Assembly (NCBI GenBank): GCA_002398105.1 | Contig: DHCD01000070.1 | Coordinates: 41,825 to 51,636, forward strand | DNA length: 9,812 nucleotides | Direction: 5' to 3' | Source of the DNA: Syntrophomonas sp. UBA4911 | GTDB lineage: Bacteria > Bacillota > Syntrophomonadia > Syntrophomonadales > Syntrophomonadaceae | In this document: in pieces, positions 1-6,405 of the stretch | Position numbering within the stretch: position 1 is the stretch's first letter | How the letters are laid out: each line of letters begins with the position of its first letter | Position numbers and translations under genes: made by a program | Notes under the pieces: model-generated | What the model was told of the DNA's origin: nothing | Seen by the model: only the letters and a program-made list of their open reading frames with translations | The model's database searches: none

Positions 1-1
1 T

Positions 2-928
2 TTACCGTTTCTGGTAGAAACTCCCTCCTAAGCTGACGTCATCGGCCAAAAATTCTTTTATGTCACCACCTGCTAATCGCACCAGTAAACCGCCATTGTC
101 ACTTATAGCTACCGCCTGGCCCGAAACCGAATGTGACCCTTGGTTGACAGTTACGCTTCGTCCCAAAGTATGATTGTAGGCCAGCCACTGCTCCTTCACA
201 TAGGGGATACCTGCCTCCAGAAAACATTGGTAGTGTTTATCCCAACTGCGGATAAACTCTTCCAGGACCCGAAGCCGGGGCAGGTTATTACCGGTCTCCA
301 GTTTCAACGAGGTAGTGGTTTCACGGCAATCCGGAGGCAGCTCGGACTGTTCCTGGTTCACATTGATACCCACACCAACGATAACCGCCGCTCCATAGCG
401 ATGGGATACCATGCTTTCCGCCAGGATACCGCAAACTTTTTTCCCTTCAATAATAATATCGTTAGGCCATTTGATGCCTGCGTTACAACGGCTTATGCGG
501 CGCAGAGATTCTGCTGCCGCTACTCCGGTCAGTAATGTGAGGTGAGGAATCTCCCTGATGGCAATTGGCGGCCGCAAAATCATTGACACCAGGATACCCC
601 TGCCCGGCGGACATTTCCAGTAGCGGCTGCGCCTGCCCTTGCCTTGGCTCTGGGATTCGCTCATAACCATAGTACCTTCTTCAGCACCGCTAGCGGCCAT
701 CAGCCGGGCAATGAAGTTAGTGGAAGATACCTGGTCATAGTGATAGACCGTCTTCCCTGACAGCCGTATAACCCTTCCCTGGCAAAACCGGATTTTTAAA
801 GCGTCATTATCAGCAATCTCTCGCACCCAGCAGCGGATGGAAGAATCGGAATCTTGGTCATACTTGTCCGACAAATTAATCACCCCTATTTCAATATCAC
901 CTGTATAAAGAGAAAATTCAAATTGCAA
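2..928 (-). CDS. birA: Biotin-[acetyl-CoA-carboxylase] ligase without repressor HTH
   Basis: This cytoplasmic enzyme makes biotinyl-AMP from biotin and ATP and attaches biotin to the lysine of a carrier domain. With the upstream TTG start it has 308 residues. Family motifs are visible: SSTN (68-71), the biotinyl-AMP loop GKGRRSRYW (96-104; the usual form is GRGRxGRxW), KWPND (153-157), GILAES (167-172) and GVGINVN (185-191). The first ~60 residues do not read as the helix-turn-helix of bifunctional BirA, so I infer a ligase with no DNA-binding role. The start is uncertain. The TTG at 928 has no good ribosome site, whereas a TTG at 874 follows AGGGGTG by 6 bases and would give 290 residues. 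It lies 150 bases downstream of a biotin carrier gene on the same strand, its likely substrate. The reading frame is complete and ends at position 2. Confidence 0.93.
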   Translation of the reverse strand: MQFEFSLYTGDIEIGVINLSDKYDQDSDSSIRCWVREIADNDALKIRFCQGRVIRLSGKTVYHYDQVSSTNFIARLMAASGAEEGTMVMSESQSQGKGRRSRYWKCPPGRGILVSMILRPPIAIREIPHLTLLTGVAAAESLRRISRCNAGIKWPNDIIIEGKKVCGILAESMVSHRYGAAVIVGVGINVNQEQSELPPDCRETTTSLKLETGNNLPRLRVLEEFIRSWDKHYQCFLEAGIPYVKEQWLAYNHTLGRSVTVNQGSHSVSGQAVAISDNGGLLVRLAGGDIKEFLADDVSLGGSFYQKR

Positions 929-953
929 TGACCCGGTGATATACTCTGTAAAA

Positions 954-982
954 ATTATAAGCTAAACCAGCTCTAAGGGAAA
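954..982 (-). promoter_or_regulatory. Weak candidate promoter for birA
   Basis: A perfect TATAAT lies on the minus strand at 959-954, about 25 bases before the upstream TTG of birA. The hexamer 17 bases further upstream is TTTCCC, a poor -35 match, so only the -10 supports this site. The rest of the 929-1078 gap holds a short 5-bp hairpin (1014-1028) without a T-tract and no visible gene. Confidence 0.25.
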
Positions 983-1078
983 TTAATCCGCCATGACTTC
1001 CGCTAGCAGTTCAACCGGCAATACCGGTAACGATAAGGACAATTGCTGCTCAGCGGGCACGGCCCGAAAAGACCTATC

Positions 1079-1291
1079 TTAGTCAATTACGGCCAATACC
1101 TCCCCTTCGTTTACCTGGTCTCCAACCTGAACCCTGATCTCTTTGACTGTACCCGAAAGTGGGCAGTAAATAGGATTTTCCATCTTCATGGCTTCAATAA
1201 CAATTACTTCATCATCTTCATTCACCTGTTGTCCTACTTTCAAATTAAGCTCCAGTATTTTCCCGGATAAAGGGCTCTCAAAATTCGTCAT
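1079..1291 (-). CDS. Small stand-alone biotin carboxyl carrier protein (biotinyl domain)
   Basis: This 70-residue protein is one biotin/lipoyl-attachment domain. It carries biotin between the half-reactions of a biotin-dependent carboxylase, transcarboxylase or decarboxylase. The biotinylation motif EAMKMEN is at residues 33-39, with Lys36 as acceptor. The two-fold pseudo-symmetric beta-hammerhead pattern is clear (SPLSGKI... and CPLSGTV..., then VGQQV and VGDQV). I chose the ATG at 1291 because AAGGAGGT precedes it by 9 bases. A longer frame from 1387 adds basic residues unlike the family and has no such site. It lacks the long Pro/Ala-rich N-terminal region of AccB and resembles the ~70-residue free-standing carriers of Firmicutes such as YngHB. 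No carboxylase or transferase subunit is in the window, so the partner enzyme is unknown. The birA gene follows it. Confidence 0.92.
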   Translation of the reverse strand: MTNFESPLSGKILELNLKVGQQVNEDDEVIVIEAMKMENPIYCPLSGTVKEIRVQVGDQVNEGEVLAVID

Positions 1292-1396
1292 TGATTTTCT
1301 ACCTCCTTGATTTTGAAATATTTTTCCCCAAATCCGATAAAAAACTCGTCGCTGCCGGTTTATCATTGTCCCGCCTGATTTAGCCATTCCCTAATT

Positions 1397-1479
1397 GAGT
1401 AGGAGGCTACCCATTATTTGAGTAGCCGACCTCTCAGCACACCACCACCACTCAAGCGGTTCCGCAAGCGGCGGTTCCC
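1397..1479 (-). ncRNA. Group II intron domains V and VI
   Basis: Domain V starts with GGGAACCGCCGC and folds to a hairpin with apical GCG-GAAC-CGC and a base stem ACCGCC/GGTGGT. Domain VI pairs GGCTACTC with GGGTAGCC around AAATAAT. Its lower stem is GAGAGG against CCTACTC, leaving an unpaired A at 1400, six bases from the intron end, in the branch-point position. Next to the apical stem of domain V I see a T-T opposition where related introns have a pair, so ribozyme function may be weakened. Confidence 0.75.
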
Positions 1480-1483
1480 AAGT

Positions 1484-2901
1484 TTACACCTGGACAGCTC
1501 TGAAGTAATCCGAGAAAAATGTGTATCCTGTCTGTCTTAATCGGGCATCGGTTACAGTGATTTTTAGAATTTGGCTATTGGCAACCCGCCAGTAGCCTTT
1601 TCTTGTACAAGCGAATTTAAGGGCTGTATTGTGGTCGAGTCCAAGTTTCTTCAGCATGGCATATCTGGTGCGGACTTTCTTCCACTGTTTCCAGATGTAC
1701 ATGCGGATTCTCCTTCTCAACCATTTATCGGTGGTCTCAAGCATCTTCTTCATATCCGCGAGTTTGAAGTAATTCGTCCATCCCGTTATGAATTGTTTTA
1801 GCTTTAATTTCAGCATTTCGTATCCAAGCCCGTTACTTCTCGACGTGAGCTCTTTTACTTTTGCTCTCATCTTACTAATACTCTTGGCATGGACGCGGAG
1901 TTTGATTCCGTCTTTTGACGGATAGAATCCGTATCCCAGAAATTTGATTTTACCGATGTAGGCAACCACTGTTTTCTCCCTGTTCACCTTAAGGAGCAGT
2001 TTGCTTTCAATGTAGGGCACGATGTGCTCCAGTATCCTTTGCGCCGACCGTTTTGTCTTTGCAAAGAGAAGCATATCATCCGCATATCTAACAAATCTTA
2101 TTCCTCTACGTTCTAGTTCATGGTCGAGTTCGTTTAGCATGATGTTACTGCATAAAGGACTAACATTTCCGCCCTGAATTAGACCGAGTTTCGTTTCCTC
2201 AAATCTCCCTCTGTTCATTGCTCCTGCTATGAGATACTTGTGTACCAGGGATATGACTCTGCCGTCTTTGACCGTTCTCGACAGTATTTCAATCATTTTC
2301 GATTGGTTCACTTTATCAAAGAACTTTTCAAGGTCCATATCGACGACGTAGCTATATCCTTGGTTTGCGTATTCCTTACACTTTCTCAATGCGTCATGAG
2401 CACTTCTCTTTGGTCTGAAACCATAGCCGGTTTCTGCAAATTGAGGCTCGAAGATAGGCAACAGTTCCTGTGCTATCGCCTGTTGTATCACTCTGTCTAC
2501 TGCCGTTGGTATTCCCAGTGTTCGCATTTTTCCGTTGTCCTTAGTATTCCTACTCTTCGGACTGGATTCGGATGGTATTTCCCATCCAGTACCGACTTTC
2601 TGAGTTTATCCCCGTTCTCTTTAAGATATTGTAGAAGATGCTCTACTTACATCCCATCAATCCCGTGCGCGCCTTTGTTTCTCTTAACCTGCTTGTATGC
2701 CTTGTTAAGATTATCCCGACTCAGGATTCTCTCTAAAAGTCTGCCCTCTTTTCTGTCGGCATCGGTGTTGTTGTTTTCAGTTATCCGCTTGTCGGTAAGC
2801 GCTCCCGCATACCCTTCGTGTTCCGCACTATCTCTTTGCGGGCAGCCCTTGCCATAGCAAGGTATTCTGCTTTCTTTTGTCCCGACTTTGGTAACATTCA
2901 T
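1484..2901 (-). pseudogene. ltrA: Group II intron reverse transcriptase/maturase, broken by stop and frameshift
   Basis: The gene starts at ATG 2901 behind AAGGAGGT (9-base spacing). The N-terminal part (84 codons) carries the RT-0/1 region ending at GAHGIDGM and then hits TAA at 2649-2647. The reading continues in that frame as VEHLLQYLKENGDK until about 2544. There a single base is missing: GGAATACTAAGG reads where GGAATACCTAAGG would keep frame. From 2527 the frame is open for 347 residues to the stop at 1484. That part holds MDLEKFFD, QGGNVSP, the catalytic YADD, and the maturase X domain with FLGYGFY and basic stretches. It ends without an endonuclease domain. Apart from the two lesions it looks intact, so the decay seems recent, or the lesions are sequencing errors. 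As written, no full-length protein can be made. Confidence 0.9.
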
Positions 2902-3314
2902 TGACTTAACACCTCCTTGGGTTCAACCCTTCACAACGCCGTCGACTGCGTTACTAATATGGTATCTGCTGACTTCTCACGATAAATCTTGTTTCAACCG
3001 TATTTCGCAAATATGCTCCATACGTCCGTGAGACCTCCCACGGTAAGACGCGTAACTTTCATCCCATATACCCGCCGTATCTACATCCTCATGTCCGTGC
3101 AGTTAATTGGATTTTGTCTTGAATCGCAGACTCATCCCTCTTCGAATGCCTAATACGATTCGTGTTCCTCGGGCCGGAACTTTGCTCATCACGCTTCCTT
3201 CAGATTCCACCTCGCGATGGACACCCTTGCGCTTGGCTAATGGTTCGCAACTGCCAGCCCCCATAGCGGACTTTCACCGCCGAGTTACGCGCCATGCGTG
3301 GCGCACAATATGAC

Positions 3315-3343
3315 AAAAGCCATAAACAACGTTTACGGCTTTT
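3315..3343 (-). terminator. Bidirectional intrinsic terminator, target hairpin of the intron
   Basis: AGCCGTAAAC pairs with GTTTATGGCT around a 3-base loop, extended by AAA/TTT. On the minus strand it is followed by TTTTGTCATATT, and on the plus strand by TTTTTAAGTC, so it could act both ways. It would end the tRNA-Gly transcript. The group II intron begins 9 bases beyond the stem. Confidence 0.85.
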
Positions 3344-3388
3344 TAAGTCTTTTTAAAACTATATTAATTGTCTTGGCTTACCTCTGTG

Positions 3389-3487
3389 GGACAATGATGA
3401 GCCAACTCTGTTTGCACCAATAAGGCTGCAATTAATGGAGCCCTCGCGAGGACAATGATGTAAGCTGACGCTTACAATTAATGGAGC
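3389..3487 (-). repeat. Two modular units repeating the tRNA-Gly 3' end
   Basis: Each unit has three parts on the minus strand: a 13-base box GCTCCATTAATTG, a variable hairpin, and an 11-base box CATCATTGTCC. Unit one (3450-3487) uses the last six bases of the tRNA as the start of its first box, and its hairpin is GTAAGC-GTCA-GCTTAC. Unit two (3389-3441) has a longer middle bounded by AGCC/GGCT. They are separated by TCGCGAGG, and a similar CACAGAGG follows unit two. The boxes are exact copies; the middles differ in sequence but both can pair. Their function is unknown to me. Confidence 0.75.
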
Positions 3488-3556
3488 GGGAAAAGGGGTT
3501 CGAACCCTCGACACCCGGCTTGGGAAGCCGGTGCTCTACCACTGAGCTACTCCCGC
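3482..3556 (-). tRNA. tRNA-Gly (anticodon CCC)
   Basis: All four stems form: acceptor GCGGGAG/TTCCCGC, D stem GCTC/GAGC, anticodon stem CCGGC/GCCGG, and T stem GAGGG/CCCTT with loop TTCGAAC. The anticodon loop TTCCCAA gives CCC, which reads GGG glycine codons. The discriminator is T, as usual for bacterial tRNA-Gly, and CCA is encoded. It has its own promoter and stands alone. The gene body without CCA is 72 bases. Confidence 0.97.
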
Positions 3557-3565
3557 ATCAAAATT

Positions 3566-3594
3566 ATTTTATAACAGATAAAGACAGGAGTCAA
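3566..3594 (-). promoter_or_regulatory. Sigma-A promoter of tRNA-Gly
   Basis: On the minus strand TTGACT (3594-3589) and TAAAAT (3571-3566) are spaced by 17 bases. This places the start of transcription near 3559, just before the tRNA. Each hexamer matches the consensus at five of six positions. Confidence 0.8.
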
Positions 3595-3671
3595 CTCAGC
3601 CGGCTGCTTTTCAGCACGGGAATAATTAGTGTTGTCGGCTCCGGAATATTTGCTTGATGATTTAAATTGAT

Positions 3672-3716
3672 AAAAAAATAGCCACGTGCGGGTTTGCAGC
3701 CTGCCGTGGCTATTTT
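3672..3716 (-). terminator. Intrinsic terminator of the sigma/anti-sigma operon
   Basis: AAAATAGCCACG pairs with CGTGGCTATTTT over 12 bp, with further GC-rich pairing inside, and is followed on the minus strand by a run of seven T. It lies 16 bases after the anti-sigma stop codon and closes the operon before the tRNA promoter. Confidence 0.92.
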
Positions 3717-3731
3717 ACCGGGACGAGGAAA

Positions 3732-4856
3732 TCATTTTCGGCGTAAGGAAATCAAAGTATCATCAAGGGTAATGCTTTCAACCTGCTCCTGGTCAATCAG
3801 CTTTTTCATCTGCATGCTGATCTTGTACTCGTCTCCCTCGGTCGAAGTCCCCCAGCCTGATGAATCCTTCTGGGTGAGGACAGTCCCGTCTTTCAAGGTT
3901 ACCGCCGTTATCTGAATAAGATCCCCTGCTTCCGGGTCCGGTGGAACGGAATCATATTCTTTGATGTAGTCTCCACTGATCTTTACATTAACGGCAATGG
4001 GGGAAATCTCCACCACATCCACATTGACGGTCTCTCCGTTGACGGTCAATTTCTGATCAACCGGATATTTCAGGGAGCTGTCTTTGTAATCCAGCTTCCA
4101 CTCAAGTTCCCAGATGCCCTCAACATCGGTGACATATCCTTTTTCAGCCCCCATGTAATGCCTGAGGTCTTTAAAGCGCAGGTTAATTTTTTTGTCGTTT
4201 ATGTCCTTATTGGCGCTCATCGTCAACAGCATCGCAGCCCGGTTGTCGTTTTCCGATTCATCCGGCAGAAAATCACAGCTGTATCCGAGACTGGTCGCGC
4301 CGTCCACTTTGAGGTAGATCATTTCAAAACCTGAGTTGGGAGCGATCCTGGTTCCTTCCGGAGAGGTAACATCAAACAGAACGTACATGTTGTGCGCGTC
4401 TCCCAAAGTCTGAACGGCTTTAATCGTTACTCCTTTTTGTTCGGCGCTGGCGCCGACAAGCATCCCGCTTTCGGCCAGCTTGGCACTGTTGCCGGTATTG
4501 ATTCCCAGATAGTTGGCAATCCGCTTGTCCCATTCAAAGACTTCTGCGGCCCAGGCGGACGTGACAAAAATAAAAACGGTCGCTACCGCTGCTGCCAGTA
4601 GCCTCTTCTTGGGAGCTCGCCTTTTTGTTCGGTTTACCGTCCTAATTTGAGCCTTTTCATTTTTTTCAGTTCCCATTTTAGCCAGAACCCTATTCCATAT
4701 CCTGTCCCCTTCTTCCGGGGACAGTTCCCCATGCAGAAGATCAGAGCCATCCTGCGCATTCACGGTCTCAATCTCATGGATATTGTCCAGAAGTTCGTCA
4801 ATAATGATTTTTCTATCTTCTTCTACTCCGTCCTGTCTGTTCTTTTTATCTTCCAT
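3732..4856 (-). CDS. Membrane-anchored DUF4179-type anti-sigma factor
   Basis: This 374-residue protein has the layout of Firmicute DUF4179 proteins found beside ECF sigma factors. A charged cytoplasmic N-terminus (about 1-82) would bind the sigma factor. One membrane helix follows at about 85-104 (RLLAAAVATVFIFVTSAWAA), then a large extracellular part with several beta-rich stretches. The cytoplasmic part carries an acidic stretch (LSPEEGDRIWNRVLAKM, 45-61) that resembles the sigma-binding end of such proteins. I see no zinc-binding HxxxCxxC motif. The ATG at 4856 lies three bases after the sigma stop, so translation is probably coupled, with GGGGAT inside the end of the sigma gene as ribosome site. 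The extracellular region presumably senses an envelope signal; what it senses cannot be read from sequence. The DUF4179 call is from memory of the family pattern. Confidence 0.85.
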   Translation of the reverse strand: MEDKKNRQDGVEEDRKIIIDELLDNIHEIETVNAQDGSDLLHGELSPEEGDRIWNRVLAKMGTEKNEKAQIRTVNRTKRRAPKKRLLAAAVATVFIFVTSAWAAEVFEWDKRIANYLGINTGNSAKLAESGMLVGASAEQKGVTIKAVQTLGDAHNMYVLFDVTSPEGTRIAPNSGFEMIYLKVDGATSLGYSCDFLPDESENDNRAAMLLTMSANKDINDKKINLRFKDLRHYMGAEKGYVTDVEGIWELEWKLDYKDSSLKYPVDQKLTVNGETVNVDVVEISPIAVNVKISGDYIKEYDSVPPDPEAGDLIQITAVTLKDGTVLTQKDSSGWGTSTEGDEYKISMQMKKLIDQEQVESITLDDTLISLRRK

Positions 4857-4859
4857 TTC

Positions 4860-5417
4860 TCAGATCCCCTTTTCCAGCAGCATCTGACGCAGCTTATTTT
4901 TTCCGTAATACAACCGGTTTTCGACCGCTTTCGGCGCCAGCCGGAGATTGGCCGCGATATCTTTTATTTTTTCGAAATAGAAATACCGCAGGATGAAAAT
5001 TGACCTATCCGGTTCATCCATTTGGTTTACCGCTTCATGCAGGATACAGGCGCTCAGCTTACGGTAATAACAGGATTCGATATTCACCGGCGCTTCCAGC
5101 TGCATTTCCTCAATCGGCAAAACCGGAGACTGCTTTTTCAGTCTTCTCCTTTTGTCAAGAGCCGTATGCCGGGTAATTCCATAAAGATAGCTTTTTAAAG
5201 AGCATTCTGAATCCTCCCGAAAGCCTCCTATGGATCGCCAAAGACCGATAAAGCTGTCTGCCGCTGCTTCCTCAATATCCTCCGGCTGACAATCAAATAA
5301 GATGTTCCGGCAGATAGTCATGACTGATCCGCCGTAGGTCTCCAGCGCCAGTTTCAGTCCTTTCTCCGGGTTGCTGCGGAGAAGCTGCAAAATTTCTTCT
5401 TCTATGTTTTCTTTCAT
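4860..5417 (-). CDS. ECF-type RNA polymerase sigma factor
   Basis: This 185-residue protein has the two-domain ECF layout. Sigma-2 covers about 22-92, with the region 2.2-like EEAAADSFIGLWRSI and the region 2.4-like SLKSYLYGITRHTALDKRRR. Sigma-4 covers about 125-182, with LHEAVNQMDEPDRSIFILRY leading into a helix-turn-helix (about 150-175). No sigma-1.1 or sigma-3 is present. It would direct RNA polymerase to a small regulon in response to an envelope signal and be held inactive by the anti-sigma factor encoded three bases downstream. The ATG at 5417 has AAGGAAG upstream. Candidate regulatory DNA is a TATAAG -10 at 5447-5442 and a perfect palindrome at 5468-5481. Targets are unknown, and autoregulation is usual for the class but not shown here. 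Confidence 0.92.
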   Translation of the reverse strand: MKENIEEEILQLLRSNPEKGLKLALETYGGSVMTICRNILFDCQPEDIEEAAADSFIGLWRSIGGFREDSECSLKSYLYGITRHTALDKRRRLKKQSPVLPIEEMQLEAPVNIESCYYRKLSACILHEAVNQMDEPDRSIFILRYFYFEKIKDIAANLRLAPKAVENRLYYGKNKLRQMLLEKGI

Positions 5418-5441
5418 TCCGGCTTCCTTTTCCTTTTTGAT

Positions 5442-5481
5442 CTTATATTGTTGTCATGGGCATGATTGAAAAGTACTTTTC
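5442..5481 (-). promoter_or_regulatory. Candidate sigma-factor promoter with 14-bp palindrome
   Basis: On the minus strand a TATAAG lies at 5447-5442. The hexamer 17 bases upstream is only TTCAAT. The perfect palindrome GAAAAGTACTTTTC (5468-5481) overlaps this -35 region, the right place for an operator or for an ECF-type -35 element. No standard ECF promoter pair is obvious. Confidence 0.35.
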
Positions 5482-5830
5482 ACTAATCTATTCGAAAAGC
5501 AGACAGCTTTCACTGAAAAATAATTTTATTTTTTTAGAATTATGCGAAATAATAAGCTTTCAACCCCTGAAGATTGTTAAACATTACTTAATACAATGAA
5601 AGAAAAGCTCATGAGAAAATCGGCGCCAGGGAATTTCCCCGCCGCCGCGTATGGGAATGAAAGGTTTGATTTACTTATCAAATACATTGTAGCCTGCCTG
5701 TGTCAAATTCCAATAAAAAGAGGGTAAAATCTATGTAAATTTTATGCACTCCCAATAAAGCTGAATAATGCTTAAAACGCAACCATCCCATATTATCCCA
5801 AACATTGGCCTTTAAAAGGGCAATGGATAT
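5482..5830. other. Intergenic stretch, no confident gene
   Basis: About 350 AT-rich bases lie between the sigma operon and the guanidine switch. The only coding hint is a 43-codon plus-strand frame (5596-5727) starting MKEKLMRKSAPGNF, with no ribosome site, which I do not call a gene. Inside it a hairpin (CGGCG...CGCCG enclosing GGGAA/TTCCC, 5621-5645) stands out as the only GC-rich spot. No tRNA or known riboswitch was recognised. Confidence 0.5.
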
Positions 5831-5860
5831 TTGACTAATTTATTATAAAGCAGCTATAAT
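5831..5860 (+). promoter_or_regulatory. Sigma-A promoter of the guanidine riboswitch and gdx
   Basis: TTGACT (5831-5836) and a perfect TATAAT (5855-5860) are spaced by 18 bases. Transcription would start near 5867, giving a leader of about 180 bases before gdx. Confidence 0.85.
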
Positions 5861-5906
5861 GTTTTTGGTAAACAGGTATCCCCATAATCAAATAAAATTT
5901 TAAAGT

Positions 5907-5997
5907 TTTCTAGGGTTCCGCAGTATAACTGGCCTGTGACCGAGAGAAAACTCACAACTTTGAAGTTGTGTCACGGAAGGACAAAAGCCTGGGAGAG
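5907..5997 (+). promoter_or_regulatory. Guanidine-I riboswitch (ykkC class)
   Basis: The conserved blocks of the ykkC/guanidine-I aptamer appear in order: CTAGGGTTCCGC (from 5910), ACCGAGAGAAAAC (5939-5951), TCACGGAAGGACAAAAGCC (5971-5989) and GGGAGA. A perfect ACAACTT/AAGTTGT hairpin sits between the second and third blocks. It lies ahead of gdx and its 3' block doubles as the 5' arm of a terminator. Guanidinium binding should therefore hold those bases and let transcription continue, an ON switch as known for this class. Confidence 0.95.
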
Positions 5998-6027
5998 ATA
6001 TCAAGATAATATCTTTCAGGCTTTTTT
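5983..6027 (+). terminator. Riboswitch-controlled intrinsic terminator
   Basis: AAAAGCCTG pairs with CAGGCTTTT, with an inner GAGATAT/ATATCTT stem, followed by a T run. The first arm is the conserved 3' segment of the guanidine aptamer, so aptamer folding and termination compete. Confidence 0.9.
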
Positions 6028-6044
6028 ATTTTGGAGGTATATGC

Positions 6045-6365
6045 ATGGCTTGGGTCTATCTGATAATTGCCGGGGTTTTTGAAGTAGTTTGGGCCATAGG
6101 ACTTAAATACTCTCATGGATTCACAAAATTATACCCATCTTTGATTACATTAGGAAGCATGCTGGTCAGTTTCTATTTGCTGTCACTGGCGACTAAATCA
6201 CTTCCTATTGGTACAGCATATGCTATTTGGACAGGAATTGGGGCCTTAGGTGCAGTAATATTAGGCATTTTCCTTTTTAATGAGCCGGTTAATCTCTTGC
6301 GCATTATATTTCTCGGCTTAATCCTGGCAGGTATTTTAGGACTAAAACTTACTTCTGGATCTTGA
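6045..6365 (+). CDS. gdx: Guanidinium exporter, SMR family Gdx (SugE type)
   Basis: This 106-residue inner-membrane protein has four helices and works as an antiparallel dimer that exchanges guanidinium for protons. The start MAWVYLIIAGVFEVVWAIGL holds the essential Glu13. LYPSLITLGSMLVSFYLLSLA is helix 2, LPIGTAYAIWTGIGALGAVI is helix 3 with the family motif, and LLRIIFLGLILAGILGLKL is helix 4. The G-L-K-Y-S-x-G-F-T segment after helix 1 marks the Gdx/SugE branch rather than the EmrE drug-pump branch. The ATG at 6045 follows TTGGAGGT with 6-base spacing. It lies right behind the guanidine-I riboswitch, which makes guanidinium the likely substrate. It is a single gene, so a homodimer is expected. 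No strong terminator follows; a weak hairpin ATGCT/AGCAT (6385-6400) is the only candidate. Confidence 0.96.
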   Translation: MAWVYLIIAGVFEVVWAIGLKYSHGFTKLYPSLITLGSMLVSFYLLSLATKSLPIGTAYAIWTGIGALGAVILGIFLFNEPVNLLRIIFLGLILAGILGLKLTSGS

Positions 6366-6405
6366 TTTATATGGAGGCCAACGGATGCTGTGTTGAGCAT
6401 TTAAA

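Larger units (their letters stand above)
1394..3306 (-). mobile_element. Group II (IIC-like) intron with degenerate maturase gene
   Basis: The element is about 1,913 bases and reads on the minus strand. Its 5' end GTGCGCC (from 3306) fits the GUGYG intron consensus, and its 3' end ...CTCAAT (to 1394) fits the AY rule. About 400 bases of structured 5' RNA precede the maturase gene, and domains V and VI follow it. The 5' exon is a strong terminator hairpin whose trailing bases TTTTGTCATATT run into the intron. Insertion just after terminators is the known habit of group IIC introns. The 3' exon starts at TAGGGAATGG, 102 bases before the biotin carrier ATG. The encoded protein shows no HNH endonuclease, also usual in this class. 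Boundaries are by motif and could be off by one or two bases. Confidence 0.85.

Noticed and set aside
140..535. A 131-codon plus-strand frame opposite birA
   Set aside because: It is a shadow of the clearly conserved ligase, with no ribosome site or family match.
1014..1028. Hairpin ACCGG-CAATA-CCGGT between the carrier and ligase genes as a terminator
   Set aside because: The stem is only 5 bp and no T-tract follows on either strand.
1079..1387. A longer biotin carrier starting at ATG 1387, with 32 extra residues
   Set aside because: The extension is basic and unlike the family, while the ATG at 1291 has AAGGAGGT at 9 bases. ATG 1387 also lies just 7 bases inside the intron's 3' exon.
2240..2857. 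A 205-codon plus-strand open frame
   Set aside because: It is antisense to the intron maturase gene, crosses both of its lesions, and reads as a Ser/Leu-rich shadow with no ribosome site.
3107..3313. A 68-codon plus-strand frame inside the intron 5' region
   Set aside because: It is antisense to structured intron RNA and shows no protein family features.
3389..3487. CRISPR-like or phage att interpretation of the repeats behind the tRNA
   Set aside because: There are only two units with boxes of 11 and 13 bases and hairpin centres, and no cas genes. No integrase or island lies between the copies.
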